Notes under the pieces: model-generated
Database searches by the model: none
What the model was told of the DNA's origin: nothing
Seen by the model: only the letters and a program-made list of their open reading frames with translations
Source: Arthrobacter sp. B6
GTDB taxonomy: Bacteria; Actinomycetota; Actinomycetes; Actinomycetales; Micrococcaceae
Assembly: GCF_001663775.1 (NCBI RefSeq)
Contig: NZ_KV467168.1
Span: forward strand, 1,214,095 to 1,278,094
DNA length: 64,000 bases
Direction: 5' to 3'
In this document: in pieces, positions 35,699-43,620 of the stretch
How positions within the stretch are numbered: the first letter of the stretch is position 1
How the letters are laid out: each line of letters opens with the position of its first letter
Translations under genes and position numbers: made by a program

Positions 35699-36568
35699 AT
35701 GAGCGCCATCATCCTGGGCTGGGATCCTGCCCGCTGGAACCGCTGGAACTACGCGGCCATTGTTGAACGGGTCGCCGTTGCCGGCCTGCACCTGGAGCCG
35801 TGGAGAATTGGCCGGAGCGTCGCCGAAGGCACTGACGCGTGGCTGCTTCTGCTGGGAGACCACAGCCCCGGCCTGATCGGTCATGGCGTTGTCTTCTCCG
35901 GACAGCCGGAGCTGGACGTCCCCTTGCAGACGGAGCCCGCAATCACGCCGGCTGGCCCCGAATTCACCGTGCAGGTGGCGTTTGACGCGCTCCTGCCGCT
36001 GGGCGACCACGTACCGGCAGGGGTCCTCCGGGAGGCGATGCCCGACGTCGCATGGGCCGGCCCCGAAACCACCGGCCTGGCACTTGAGCCCGGCCACGAG
36101 GCGACCATCCGCGCGCTCTGGGCCGACTACGGTCCGCTGCCGCAGTCCGACCCAACCCAACCGGTGCCCGGCACCTACCCCGGTGACGCCGTCGCCCGGA
36201 TCGCGGTCAACCGGTACGAACGCGACCCCGAGGCGCGGCGGGCCTGCATCGCGCATCGGGGCATCAACTGCGCGGCCTGCGGGTTCTCCTTCGAAATGGC
36301 CTACGGCGAGGTTGGCGCCGATTTCATCCACGTGCACCACGTGGTGCCTGCGTCCCAACTTGGCAACGGCTACGTGATGGACCCGCTCACGGACCTGGTT
36401 CCGTTGTGCGCCAACTGCCATGCCATGGCCCACCACGGGGTCAGCTCGCCGCGGAGCGAGGCCGAGTTGCGGCGCATCATTGCCAACGCGGGCTACCTCC
36501 GTGGAACCACGGTGACCCCTGAACAGCTTGAGGCCCAGCGGGCCGCCCGCGAGATCCTCGGCCAATAG
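35699..36568 (+). CDS. HNH endonuclease domain protein
   Basis: 289 aa. The last 100 residues carry the HNH/McrA-like nuclease: CAACGFSFEMAYGE, the catalytic IHVHHVVPAS, and DLVPLCANCHAMAHH with the paired Cys of the zinc site. The N-terminal 180 residues are unrecognised (contain GWDPARWNRWNYAAIVE). Single gene with no modification enzyme or other defence gene next to it. Its DNA target is unknown. Confidence 0.8.
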   Translation: MSAIILGWDPARWNRWNYAAIVERVAVAGLHLEPWRIGRSVAEGTDAWLLLLGDHSPGLIGHGVVFSGQPELDVPLQTEPAITPAGPEFTVQVAFDALLPLGDHVPAGVLREAMPDVAWAGPETTGLALEPGHEATIRALWADYGPLPQSDPTQPVPGTYPGDAVARIAVNRYERDPEARRACIAHRGINCAACGFSFEMAYGEVGADFIHVHHVVPASQLGNGYVMDPLTDLVPLCANCHAMAHHGVSSPRSEAELRRIIANAGYLRGTTVTPEQLEAQRAAREILGQ

Positions 36569-36685
36569 CCACGCTTGCAGTGGCTCCCGGCTGACGGACG
36601 GCGCCGCTGATCTGTTAACCCAACCTTTCCCTGCGCTCTACCCCCGCGACCCCGCACCGTCAGCCCGGGCGCCCACCGTGGAGGG

Positions 36686-37885
36686 GTGAGGATCGCAATT
36701 GTCGCTGAATCATTCCTGCCACTGATGAATGGGGTGACCCACTCCATCCTGCGCGTGCTGGAGCATCTGGAGGAGCGGGGCCACGAGGTCCTGGTCATTG
36801 CCCCCTCAACGCTGGACACCAGGGACACCGCGGTCCCCGAGGCTGTGCATGGTGCCCTGGTGCACCGGCTTCCCTCGGTCCCGCTGGCCGGCTACACAAA
36901 CGTGCGCGTGGCGATGGGCGGTGTGTACCGGGTCAAGCGAATCCTTGCCGACTACGCACCGGACGTCGTCCATTTGGCATCACCTTTTGTCCTGGGCTGG
37001 CGGGCGGTGCAGGCTGCACACCAGCTCGGCATCCCCACGGTCGCCATCTACCAGACCGAAGTCCCCAGCTACGCCGCCCGGTACGGTGTGCCGTTCCTGG
37101 AGAACTGGGCCTGGAACCGGGTGGAGAACATCCACCTGCTGGCCAGCCGGACACTGGTCCCGTCCACCTTCGCCCTGAACCAGCTCCGCGGCCGCGGCAT
37201 TCCGCGCGTGGACATGTGGCGGCGCGGAGTGGATACGGCCCGGTTTTCGCCCGGAAAGCGCGACGACGGATGGCGGGCTGCCGTCGCGCCCGGCGGGGAG
37301 CGGATCATCGGCTATGTGGGCCGCCTGGCGATCGAGAAACAGGTGGAGGACCTCGCCGCACTGGCCGGCGTGCCCAACGCGAAGCTGGTGATCGTGGGTG
37401 ACGGCCCGCAGCGGTCGGCCCTGGAGGAAGCCTTGCCGGATGCAGTGTTCACCGGTTTCCTGGACGGCGAGGAGCTGGCGCGGACGGTGGCGTCGTTCGA
37501 CCTTTTTGTCCACCCCGGTGAGTTCGAAACCTTCTGCCAGACCATCCAGGAGGCCATGGCATCGGGCGTTCCCGTGGTGGCCACCGGACGCGGCGGTCCC
37601 CTGGACCTGGTGGAAAACTCCCGCACGGGGTGGCTGTACCAGCCCGGTGACCTGGCCGGGCTGCGGGGGCATGTGATGGACCTGATCGGCGACGACGCCA
37701 AGCGCCGCGCGTTCGCAGCGGCAGCACATGCCTCGGTCCAGGACCGGACGTGGCCTTCGCTCAGTGCCGAACTCGTGCGGCACTACCGCTCCGTGGTCAC
37801 CGGCGAACCCTGGGTTGAGGTGGGCCCACGCCCGCCGGGTTCCCTGGCCGAGCCTGCGAGGTCAGGGAACGGGTGGGGACTGTGA
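36686..37885 (+). CDS. GT4-family glycosyltransferase, mannosyltransferase-like
   Basis: 399 aa, GT-B fold. The N-terminal domain begins RIAIVAESFLPLMNGVTHSI. The C-terminal donor domain has IGYVGRLAIEKQVEDL, VIVGDGPQRSAL and the EX7E motif in GEFETFCQTIQEAMASG. These resemble MgtA/PimB-type GDP-mannose-dependent alpha-mannosyltransferases, acting at the inner membrane face on lipid or wall glycans. GTG start with GGAGGG just upstream. The last 15 residues (SLAEPARSGNGWGL) come from the 42-bp repeat family 2. It overlaps the next gene (GTGA). Confidence 0.85.
   Translation: MRIAIVAESFLPLMNGVTHSILRVLEHLEERGHEVLVIAPSTLDTRDTAVPEAVHGALVHRLPSVPLAGYTNVRVAMGGVYRVKRILADYAPDVVHLASPFVLGWRAVQAAHQLGIPTVAIYQTEVPSYAARYGVPFLENWAWNRVENIHLLASRTLVPSTFALNQLRGRGIPRVDMWRRGVDTARFSPGKRDDGWRAAVAPGGERIIGYVGRLAIEKQVEDLAALAGVPNAKLVIVGDGPQRSALEEALPDAVFTGFLDGEELARTVASFDLFVHPGEFETFCQTIQEAMASGVPVVATGRGGPLDLVENSRTGWLYQPGDLAGLRGHVMDLIGDDAKRRAFAAAAHASVQDRTWPSLSAELVRHYRSVVTGEPWVEVGPRPPGSLAEPARSGNGWGL
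37837..37878. repeat. 42-bp repeat family 2, copy 2 (inside a coding sequence)
   Basis: GTTCCCTG and CAGGGAAC are perfect outer arms of a hairpin, with GGCCGAGCCTGCGAGGT between. It encodes the C-terminal tail of the glycosyltransferase and ends 3 bp before the GTG of the next gene. Confidence 0.75.
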
Positions 37886-39246
37886 GGATCTCGGTCATCG
37901 GCTGTGGCTACCTCGGCGCTGTCCACGCCGCTACCCTCGCGTCGATGGGCCACGCGGTGGTGGGCATCGACGTCGATGCCGCCAAAGTGGACCACCTCAG
38001 CCGCGGTTTGGCTCCCTTCTTTGAACCTGGCCTGGACGAACTGCTCCGGGACGGGCAGGCCACCGGCCGGCTGACGTTCTCCACGGACTTCGCGGATGCC
38101 GCCCGCGCGCAGGTCCATTTCCTGTGTGTCGGTACGCCGCAGTCCAAAACGTCCGACGGCGCCGACCTCACCTTCCTGGTGACCGCCACGAAGGCGCTGC
38201 TTCCGCACCTGGCGAGGGGCGCCGTCGTCGTGGGCAAATCCACCGTCCCGGTGGGCACTGTGGACATGCTGCGCGGCATCATGGCGAGGCGGGCCGACGT
38301 GCTGCTGGGCTGGAACCCGGAGTTCCTGCGGCAGGGCACGGCGGTCAAGGATTCGCTGGTTCCGGACCGGCTGGTCTACGGCGTGGCAGGAGGGCGGGCC
38401 GCCGCCTTCGATCCCGCAACCCGTGCGCCGCGGGGCGTGACGGCCGCCCTGGATGCGGTCTACGAGCCGCTGCTCACTGCGGGCATTCCGCGCCTGGTCT
38501 CCAACTTTGCCACCGCGGAGCTGATCAAGTCGGCCGCCAACGCGTACCTGGCCACCAAGGTCAGCTTCATCAACGCGATGTCCGAACTGTGCGATGCCGC
38601 CGGCGCCGACGTCACCGAGCTCTCCGAAGCGATGGGGCTGGATCCCCGGATCGGCAGCCGGTACCTTCATGCGGGCTTGGGGTTCGGCGGCGGCTGCCTG
38701 CCCAAGGACATCCGCAGCTTCCGCTCACAGGCCGAAGCGCTGAAGGTGGGTTCGGTGGACGAGTGGATGGGTGTGGTGGATGCCGTCAATCTGGGCCAGC
38801 GTTCCCGCACCGTGGAGCTGGCCCGTGAACTCTGCGGGAACCTGGCCGGGCGCACTGTCACTGTCCTGGGTGCCGCTTTCAAACCGGATACTGACGACAT
38901 CCGGGACTCCCCCGCGCTGGACGTTGCGGCCCAGCTCGCCGCGGCCGGCGCCCACGTGACCGTGACGGACCCGAAAGCCATCAACAGCGCCTGGATGCGC
39001 TACCCCCAGCTGCGGTTCGAGGTATCCACGCAGCGCGCGCTTGAGGGTGCCGAGCTGGTGCTGCTGCTCACCGAGTGGGAGGAGTACCGGCGCCTGTGCC
39101 CGGCTGTTGCCGGCGGGCTGGTCCGCCGGAGGGTGGTGCTGGATGCCCGGAATGTCCTGGACACGGCGGCGTGGCAGGCAGAAGGCTGGGTGGTCCGGGG
39201 CCTGGGACGGCAGTCCCTGCCCCACCCCGCCGCAGCCCTGATGTGA
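37882..39246 (+). CDS. UDP-glucose/GDP-mannose dehydrogenase family protein
   Basis: 454 aa. It oxidises a nucleotide sugar to the uronic acid with two NAD+. N-terminal Rossmann motif ISVIGCGYLGAVHAATLASM; central domain with FINAMSELCDAAGADV; catalytic Cys in GLGFGGGCLPKDIRS; C-terminal domain with GAAFKPDTDDIRDSPAL. UDP-glucose 6-dehydrogenase is the most likely activity. GTG 37882 overlaps the glycosyltransferase stop by 4 bp; a GTG at 37873 is possible but falls in the repeat. The pair probably makes or uses sugar donors for a surface polysaccharide. Confidence 0.92.
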   Translation: MRISVIGCGYLGAVHAATLASMGHAVVGIDVDAAKVDHLSRGLAPFFEPGLDELLRDGQATGRLTFSTDFADAARAQVHFLCVGTPQSKTSDGADLTFLVTATKALLPHLARGAVVVGKSTVPVGTVDMLRGIMARRADVLLGWNPEFLRQGTAVKDSLVPDRLVYGVAGGRAAAFDPATRAPRGVTAALDAVYEPLLTAGIPRLVSNFATAELIKSAANAYLATKVSFINAMSELCDAAGADVTELSEAMGLDPRIGSRYLHAGLGFGGGCLPKDIRSFRSQAEALKVGSVDEWMGVVDAVNLGQRSRTVELARELCGNLAGRTVTVLGAAFKPDTDDIRDSPALDVAAQLAAAGAHVTVTDPKAINSAWMRYPQLRFEVSTQRALEGAELVLLLTEWEEYRRLCPAVAGGLVRRRVVLDARNVLDTAAWQAEGWVVRGLGRQSLPHPAAALM

Positions 39247-39366
39247 AAGTTCCACGCCGGGGTCCCCGGAACCCTCTGATGTAAGAGTTTCACGCCGGGC
39301 CCGCCGGAACCCTGCCAGATCGCCGGAAGGGAAGGGCGGGCCCGCACGGTTCCGGCGACCCCGGCG
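39241..39366. repeat. Direct and inverted GC-rich repeats after the dehydrogenase gene
   Basis: Two 35-bp direct copies (39241-39275 and 39279-39313; core CACGCCGGG...GGAACCCT) start at the last codon of the gene. An inverted copy of part of the first (CGCCGGGGTCCCCGGAACC, 39255-39273) lies at 39348-39366 with 18 of 19 bases complementary. The first and second units can each pair with the third, giving alternative hairpins. Confidence 0.65.
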
Positions 39367-39502
39367 AATGTAATTAGGGTTGCCGGGAACCAATTGTCGC
39401 CTTTTTGATATCGGGGAATCCTTGCGGTGTAGTAAGCACACTGATTGAATTGGATGACCGGGGTGAGGCGTCGGCACCACTTATCGAAAAGGAAGTGTGA
39501 TC

Positions 39503-39769
39503 ATGGGAATTCTTGGATTTCTCATTTTGGGCCTGATAGCTGGAGCAATTGCCAAGGCCATCCTGCCCGGCAGGCAAGGAGGAGGCTGGCTCATCACCCT
39601 CGTCCTGGGCGTCGTCGGTGCAATCCTGGGCGGCTGGATCGGCTCCCTGATCTTCGGCGGCGGACTGGCTGAATTCTTCGACCTCCGGACTTGGCTGCTG
39701 GCCATCCTGGGCTCCATCATTGTCCTGCTTATCTACGGCATGGTTACCAGGCGCGGCAGCCGCGTCTAA
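39503..39769 (+). CDS. GlsB/YeaQ/YmgE family stress membrane protein
   Basis: 88 aa with three hydrophobic segments. Typical family blocks: GFLILGLIAGAIAKAILPGR, GGGWLITLVLGVVGAILGGW and WLLAILGSIIVLLIYGMV. ATG 39503 has AAGGAAG 9 bp upstream; the GTG six bases earlier is an alternative. The Transgly_assoc-type family responds to stress in many bacteria; exact role unknown. Confidence 0.9.
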   Translation: MGILGFLILGLIAGAIAKAILPGRQGGGWLITLVLGVVGAILGGWIGSLIFGGGLAEFFDLRTWLLAILGSIIVLLIYGMVTRRGSRV

Positions 39770-39925
39770 CCGCTACCTAACAATGCCAAGGCGTCGTACC
39801 CCGAGACGGGGGCGGCGCCTTCGCTGTGTCGGCATATTGTTCCCGGAAAGGCAGGAAAGCGATTCCATCTGCCGCATTGATATCCAGGATCCGCACTTTA
39901 TGATGTGCGTGGGGGTGGTTACGTC

Positions 39926-42133
39926 ATGGCGGGTTCCGGACGGCACAGCGAAGATTTGTCCGCTGAGGATTTTGGCGATGACGCTGACGCCGCAGGAAGG
40001 TCGCAGTCAAAGGGCCTCCCTGTCGTTGCGGGAGCATCCGCAGGCAGCAGTGCCATGTTCGATGCGAGCCCCGATGCCCTCCTGGCGATAGCCGAAGACG
40101 GCAGCATCCGGATCGCCAACGCCGCCGCATCCCGGCTGTTCGGCGTGGCGGAGGACAAGCTGGTTGGCAGTGACCACCGGGCATTGCTGTCTGCAGGCTT
40201 CCGGAACGAAGTCGCACAGATCTTCCGGCACCTCCAGGGCCCGGAGCCGGTCCAGCCGCGTGAAGTCTTCGGGGTCCACAGCGACGGCACCGAGTTCGCC
40301 GCCGAGATGGCCGGCTCGCTCCTTGGATCCCCGGACGGACCCCTGCTGCTGGTGTCCATCCGCAGCACGTCGCACCGGAAGGCAGCGGACGCAGACCTGC
40401 GTGAGGCCATGTCACTGCTGACGGCAACCCTTGAATCCACGGCAGACGGCATCCTGGTGATCAGCTCGGACGGCAGCGTAGCGGGCTTCAATGACCAGTT
40501 CCTGCAGATGTGGGGCATTCCGCCTGAGCTTTTGGAGGGCGACAGTGGAGAACCCGTTATGCGCCTGATCGTCTCCCAGGTGAAGGATCCGGAGACCTTT
40601 ACCAGGCGGCTCTCCGAAGTTGAGGACAGCCCCGACTCGGCAAGCCAAGACGTGCTGGAGTTCAAGGACGGCCGGACTTTTGAGCAGTACTCCCGGCCAC
40701 GGCGCCTCGGCGAAAGGATCGTGGGCCGGGTGTGGAGCTTCCGCGACGTCACCCCTCGCCGGAAGGCCCAGGAGCAGGCACAGCAGGCCATGCAGGACCT
40801 CGCCGCACAGGCCGAGCAGCTCCGGGCCCTGGCCTTCCAGGACTCCCTGACCGGGCTGGCCAACCGGGCAGTCTTCAACGACGGCCTGGCAACTTCCCTG
40901 CGCGAGCCCCGCCTCAAGACCGTGGATGTCCTGCTGATCGACCTGGACGACTTCAAGGAAGTCAACGACATCCTGGGCCACCAGGCCGGCGACGACATGC
41001 TGGTGGAGGTGGCGCGCAGGCTCCGCGGCTGCGTACCCACGGCGGATGTGGTGGCCAGGCTGGGCGGGGACGAGTTCGTGGTGCTGCTGACGGCCTGTCC
41101 CGACGCTGACGCCATTGCCGCCTGCATTGTCCGGTGCCTGCACGTGCCTGTAACCATCAGCGGCACGGTGTTCCGCCCCAGCCTGAGCCTGGGGATTGCG
41201 TCCGCCGGCTCGGAAGCCATCAGCCCGTCCGAGCTGCTGCGCCAGGCCGACATTGCCATGTACGCGGCCAAGGCGGCGGGCAAGAACCGTTTCCTGCGGT
41301 TCCATCCCGAAATGATGGCAGCCCTTGTGCATCGCACGAACATGGAAGCCGGGCTTCGGCTGGCCGTCCCGCGCGGCGAGATCTACGTCGCCTTCCAGCC
41401 CATCGTGTCGCCGCGGATGGGGCAAGTGGTGCAATTCGAGGCGCTGGCCAGGTGGGACCGCGGCGGCGAGCGCGTCCCGCCGTCGGTCTTTATCCCCCTG
41501 GCGGAGCGCAGCGGACTGATCAGCGAGATCGGGGAAGAAGTGATGGCGCTCGGCCTGGTGCAGCTGGCACCGTGGCTGAATGAAGACCCGTCACGGTCAC
41601 TCGCGGTGAACGTCTCCGGGATGCAGCTGCAGTATGCCCACTTTGCCGACGGCGTCCTTCGCCTTGCCGAGGCCGCAGGCGTGGGCGCCTACCACCTCGT
41701 CCTCGAAGTCACCGAGAGTGTTTTTTTCGACGCCGACCCGAGCCTGATCAGGCAGCTGAGCAGCCTGCGGGAGGCCGGCGTCCGCGTGGCGCTGGATGAT
41801 TTCGGCACCGGGTACTCCTCGCTGGGCCGGCTGCAGGAGCTCCCCGTGGATGCTGTGAAGATCGACCGGACCTTCGTGTCCATGGTGCGCACCGGTGAGG
41901 AGCGGCTTCCCATTCTCAGCTCGATGATCAACATGGCACACAGCCTGGGCCTGACCGTTACCGCCGAGGGCGTGGAGACGGCGCAGCAGGCGGACTACCT
42001 GACGGCGCTCGAGTGCGACTCCCTGCAGGGGTACCTCTTCTCGCTTCCGGAATTGGGGAGCCGGCTGGAGCTGGCCGTGCGGCAAGCGGAACAGGCGATC
42101 GACGCGCTGGACGGCCGGACGGGCCAGGCCTGA
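39926..42133 (+). CDS. PAS-PAS-GGDEF-EAL cyclic-di-GMP enzyme
   Basis: 735 aa. Two PAS domains (about residues 35-150, FDASPDALLAIAEDGSIRIA, and 165-285, LESTADGILVISSDGSVAGF) are followed by GGDEF (RLGGDEFVVLL, motif at 380-384) and EAL (FEALARWDR, Glu505; DDFGTGYSSL). Both catalytic motifs are intact. The product-inhibition site RxxD five residues before GGDEF is absent (PTAD there). No membrane helix, so it is a soluble sensor enzyme that may make or degrade c-di-GMP. ATG 39926 is chosen over GTG 39905 because GGGGGTGG precedes it. It lies near two other signalling genes. Confidence 0.88.
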   Translation: MAGSGRHSEDLSAEDFGDDADAAGRSQSKGLPVVAGASAGSSAMFDASPDALLAIAEDGSIRIANAAASRLFGVAEDKLVGSDHRALLSAGFRNEVAQIFRHLQGPEPVQPREVFGVHSDGTEFAAEMAGSLLGSPDGPLLLVSIRSTSHRKAADADLREAMSLLTATLESTADGILVISSDGSVAGFNDQFLQMWGIPPELLEGDSGEPVMRLIVSQVKDPETFTRRLSEVEDSPDSASQDVLEFKDGRTFEQYSRPRRLGERIVGRVWSFRDVTPRRKAQEQAQQAMQDLAAQAEQLRALAFQDSLTGLANRAVFNDGLATSLREPRLKTVDVLLIDLDDFKEVNDILGHQAGDDMLVEVARRLRGCVPTADVVARLGGDEFVVLLTACPDADAIAACIVRCLHVPVTISGTVFRPSLSLGIASAGSEAISPSELLRQADIAMYAAKAAGKNRFLRFHPEMMAALVHRTNMEAGLRLAVPRGEIYVAFQPIVSPRMGQVVQFEALARWDRGGERVPPSVFIPLAERSGLISEIGEEVMALGLVQLAPWLNEDPSRSLAVNVSGMQLQYAHFADGVLRLAEAAGVGAYHLVLEVTESVFFDADPSLIRQLSSLREAGVRVALDDFGTGYSSLGRLQELPVDAVKIDRTFVSMVRTGEERLPILSSMINMAHSLGLTVTAEGVETAQQADYLTALECDSLQGYLFSLPELGSRLELAVRQAEQAIDALDGRTGQA

Positions 42134-42193
42134 ACAGCGGCCACGTGGCCTTAACAGGGCCCGGACGCGAACCCGAGCGAGGAGAATGGTCCC

Positions 42194-43519
42194 ATGGACG
42201 TCGTTGTCATCGAAACAAGGCCGCTCGGTGACCGCAGCTACCTGATCCACGACGGGGAGGTGGCGCTGGTCATCGATCCGCAGCGGGACACCGACCGGGT
42301 GGAGGCTGCGGCGGCGGAAGCCAACGTCAGGATCACCCACGTTGCCGAAACGCACCTGCACAACGACTACCTGACCGGGGGCCTCATCCTGTCCCGCGCG
42401 CACGGCGCAACGTACCTCGTGAACGGAGCGGACGCCGTCGAGTATGAACGCCAGCCAATAGCCGACGGCGGCACGGTCCAGGTGGGACGGCTCACCGTCA
42501 GGGCGGTGGCCACGCCCGGCCACACCCACCACCACCTCAGCTACGTCGTGACCGACGGCGGGGAGCAGGCCGTGTTTTCGGGCGGCAGTCTCCTGTACGG
42601 ATCGGTAGGTCGGACAGATCTGGTCAGTGAGGAGGACACCGAACAGCTGACCCACGCCCAGTACTCGTCGGTCCGCCGGCTGGCAGCAGAAGTAGGGCCG
42701 GACGCTGCCCTGTACCCTACGCACGGGTTCGGCTCCTTCTGTTCGTCCGGGCCGGCGTCGGGCGTCCAAGAGTCCACTATCGGCGAGCAGCAGGGCACCA
42801 ACCACGCCTTCACGGATCCGGACGAGGACCACTTTGTGCAGGACCTCATCGCCAACCTCACCGCCTACCCGTCCTACTACGCACACATGGCCCCGGCCAA
42901 CCGGAAGGGTCCCGGCCCCGCGGACCTTGCCGTGCCCGAGTCGCTCGATCCGGACGAACTCTCGCGCCGGCTGGCGGACGGCGAGTGGGTGGTGGACCTC
43001 CGCCGCCGGGTAGCTTTTGCCAGCAGCCATCTCCAGGGGTCCGTGAGCTTCGAGTACGGCCGCGGCTCCAGCTTCACCGCCTACCTGGGCTGGGTCCTGG
43101 CGTGGAACCGGCAACTGACCCTCGTGGGAGCCCGCGACGACGTCGCGAAAGCCATCAGGGACCTGTCCCGCATCGGCATCGACTCCCCCGACGCCGCCCT
43201 CGGAACGGAACCGTCGGCGCTCGCGCCCGGCACCGCCGTCGTACACTATCCGCGCGTGGACTGGGCCGGCCTGGAACGGGGGCGCAAAGTCGGGGACGTG
43301 GTGCTGGATGTGCGCCGGACGGACGAGTACGACGGCGGCCACATGGCCGGGGCGGTCAACATCCCGCTGCATGAGCTGCTGAAGCGGATGGCCGAGATTC
43401 CGGCCGGCACGGTGTGGGTGCACTGTGCCACCGGATACCGTTCCGGGGTGGCGGCCAGCCTGCTGCAGCGCGCGGGACGGGACGTGGTCCACGTGGACGC
43501 GAAGTACGGCCCTTCTTGA
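42194..43519 (+). CDS. MBL-fold hydrolase fused to two rhodanese domains
   Basis: 441 aa, persulfide dioxygenase/CstB-like layout. The MBL domain (1-235) has THLHNDYLTGG at the first metal site, GHTHHHLSYV at the second and LYPTHGFGSFC at the third. In ordinary MBL enzymes the first motif is HxHxDH; here Tyr replaces the last His, which I recall as usual in this subfamily. Rhodanese domain 1 (250-335) has no active Cys; domain 2 (345-440) ends with the active loop VHCATGYRSG. A role in sulfane-sulfur metabolism is likely from the family. Stands alone between c-di-GMP genes. Confidence 0.83.
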   Translation: MDVVVIETRPLGDRSYLIHDGEVALVIDPQRDTDRVEAAAAEANVRITHVAETHLHNDYLTGGLILSRAHGATYLVNGADAVEYERQPIADGGTVQVGRLTVRAVATPGHTHHHLSYVVTDGGEQAVFSGGSLLYGSVGRTDLVSEEDTEQLTHAQYSSVRRLAAEVGPDAALYPTHGFGSFCSSGPASGVQESTIGEQQGTNHAFTDPDEDHFVQDLIANLTAYPSYYAHMAPANRKGPGPADLAVPESLDPDELSRRLADGEWVVDLRRRVAFASSHLQGSVSFEYGRGSSFTAYLGWVLAWNRQLTLVGARDDVAKAIRDLSRIGIDSPDAALGTEPSALAPGTAVVHYPRVDWAGLERGRKVGDVVLDVRRTDEYDGGHMAGAVNIPLHELLKRMAEIPAGTVWVHCATGYRSGVAASLLQRAGRDVVHVDAKYGPS

Positions 43520-43620
43520 GCTGTGAGGGATATCATAGGGAAGCGTCTCCGCCCAGGTCTCGGGCGGGCCCAGGTCTCGGGTTTTATGGGTGACGGGCGC
43601 ACCTATGGGGAGGGATCCGC

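Noticed and set aside
35699..36568. HNH gene as part of a defence island
   Set aside because: No methylase, helicase, toxin or other defence gene is adjacent; single HNH genes are common in these genomes.
39905..39925. GTG start for the PAS-GGDEF-EAL protein
   Set aside because: It would place the Shine-Dalgarno-like GGGGGTGG inside the coding sequence; ATG 39926 fits it better.
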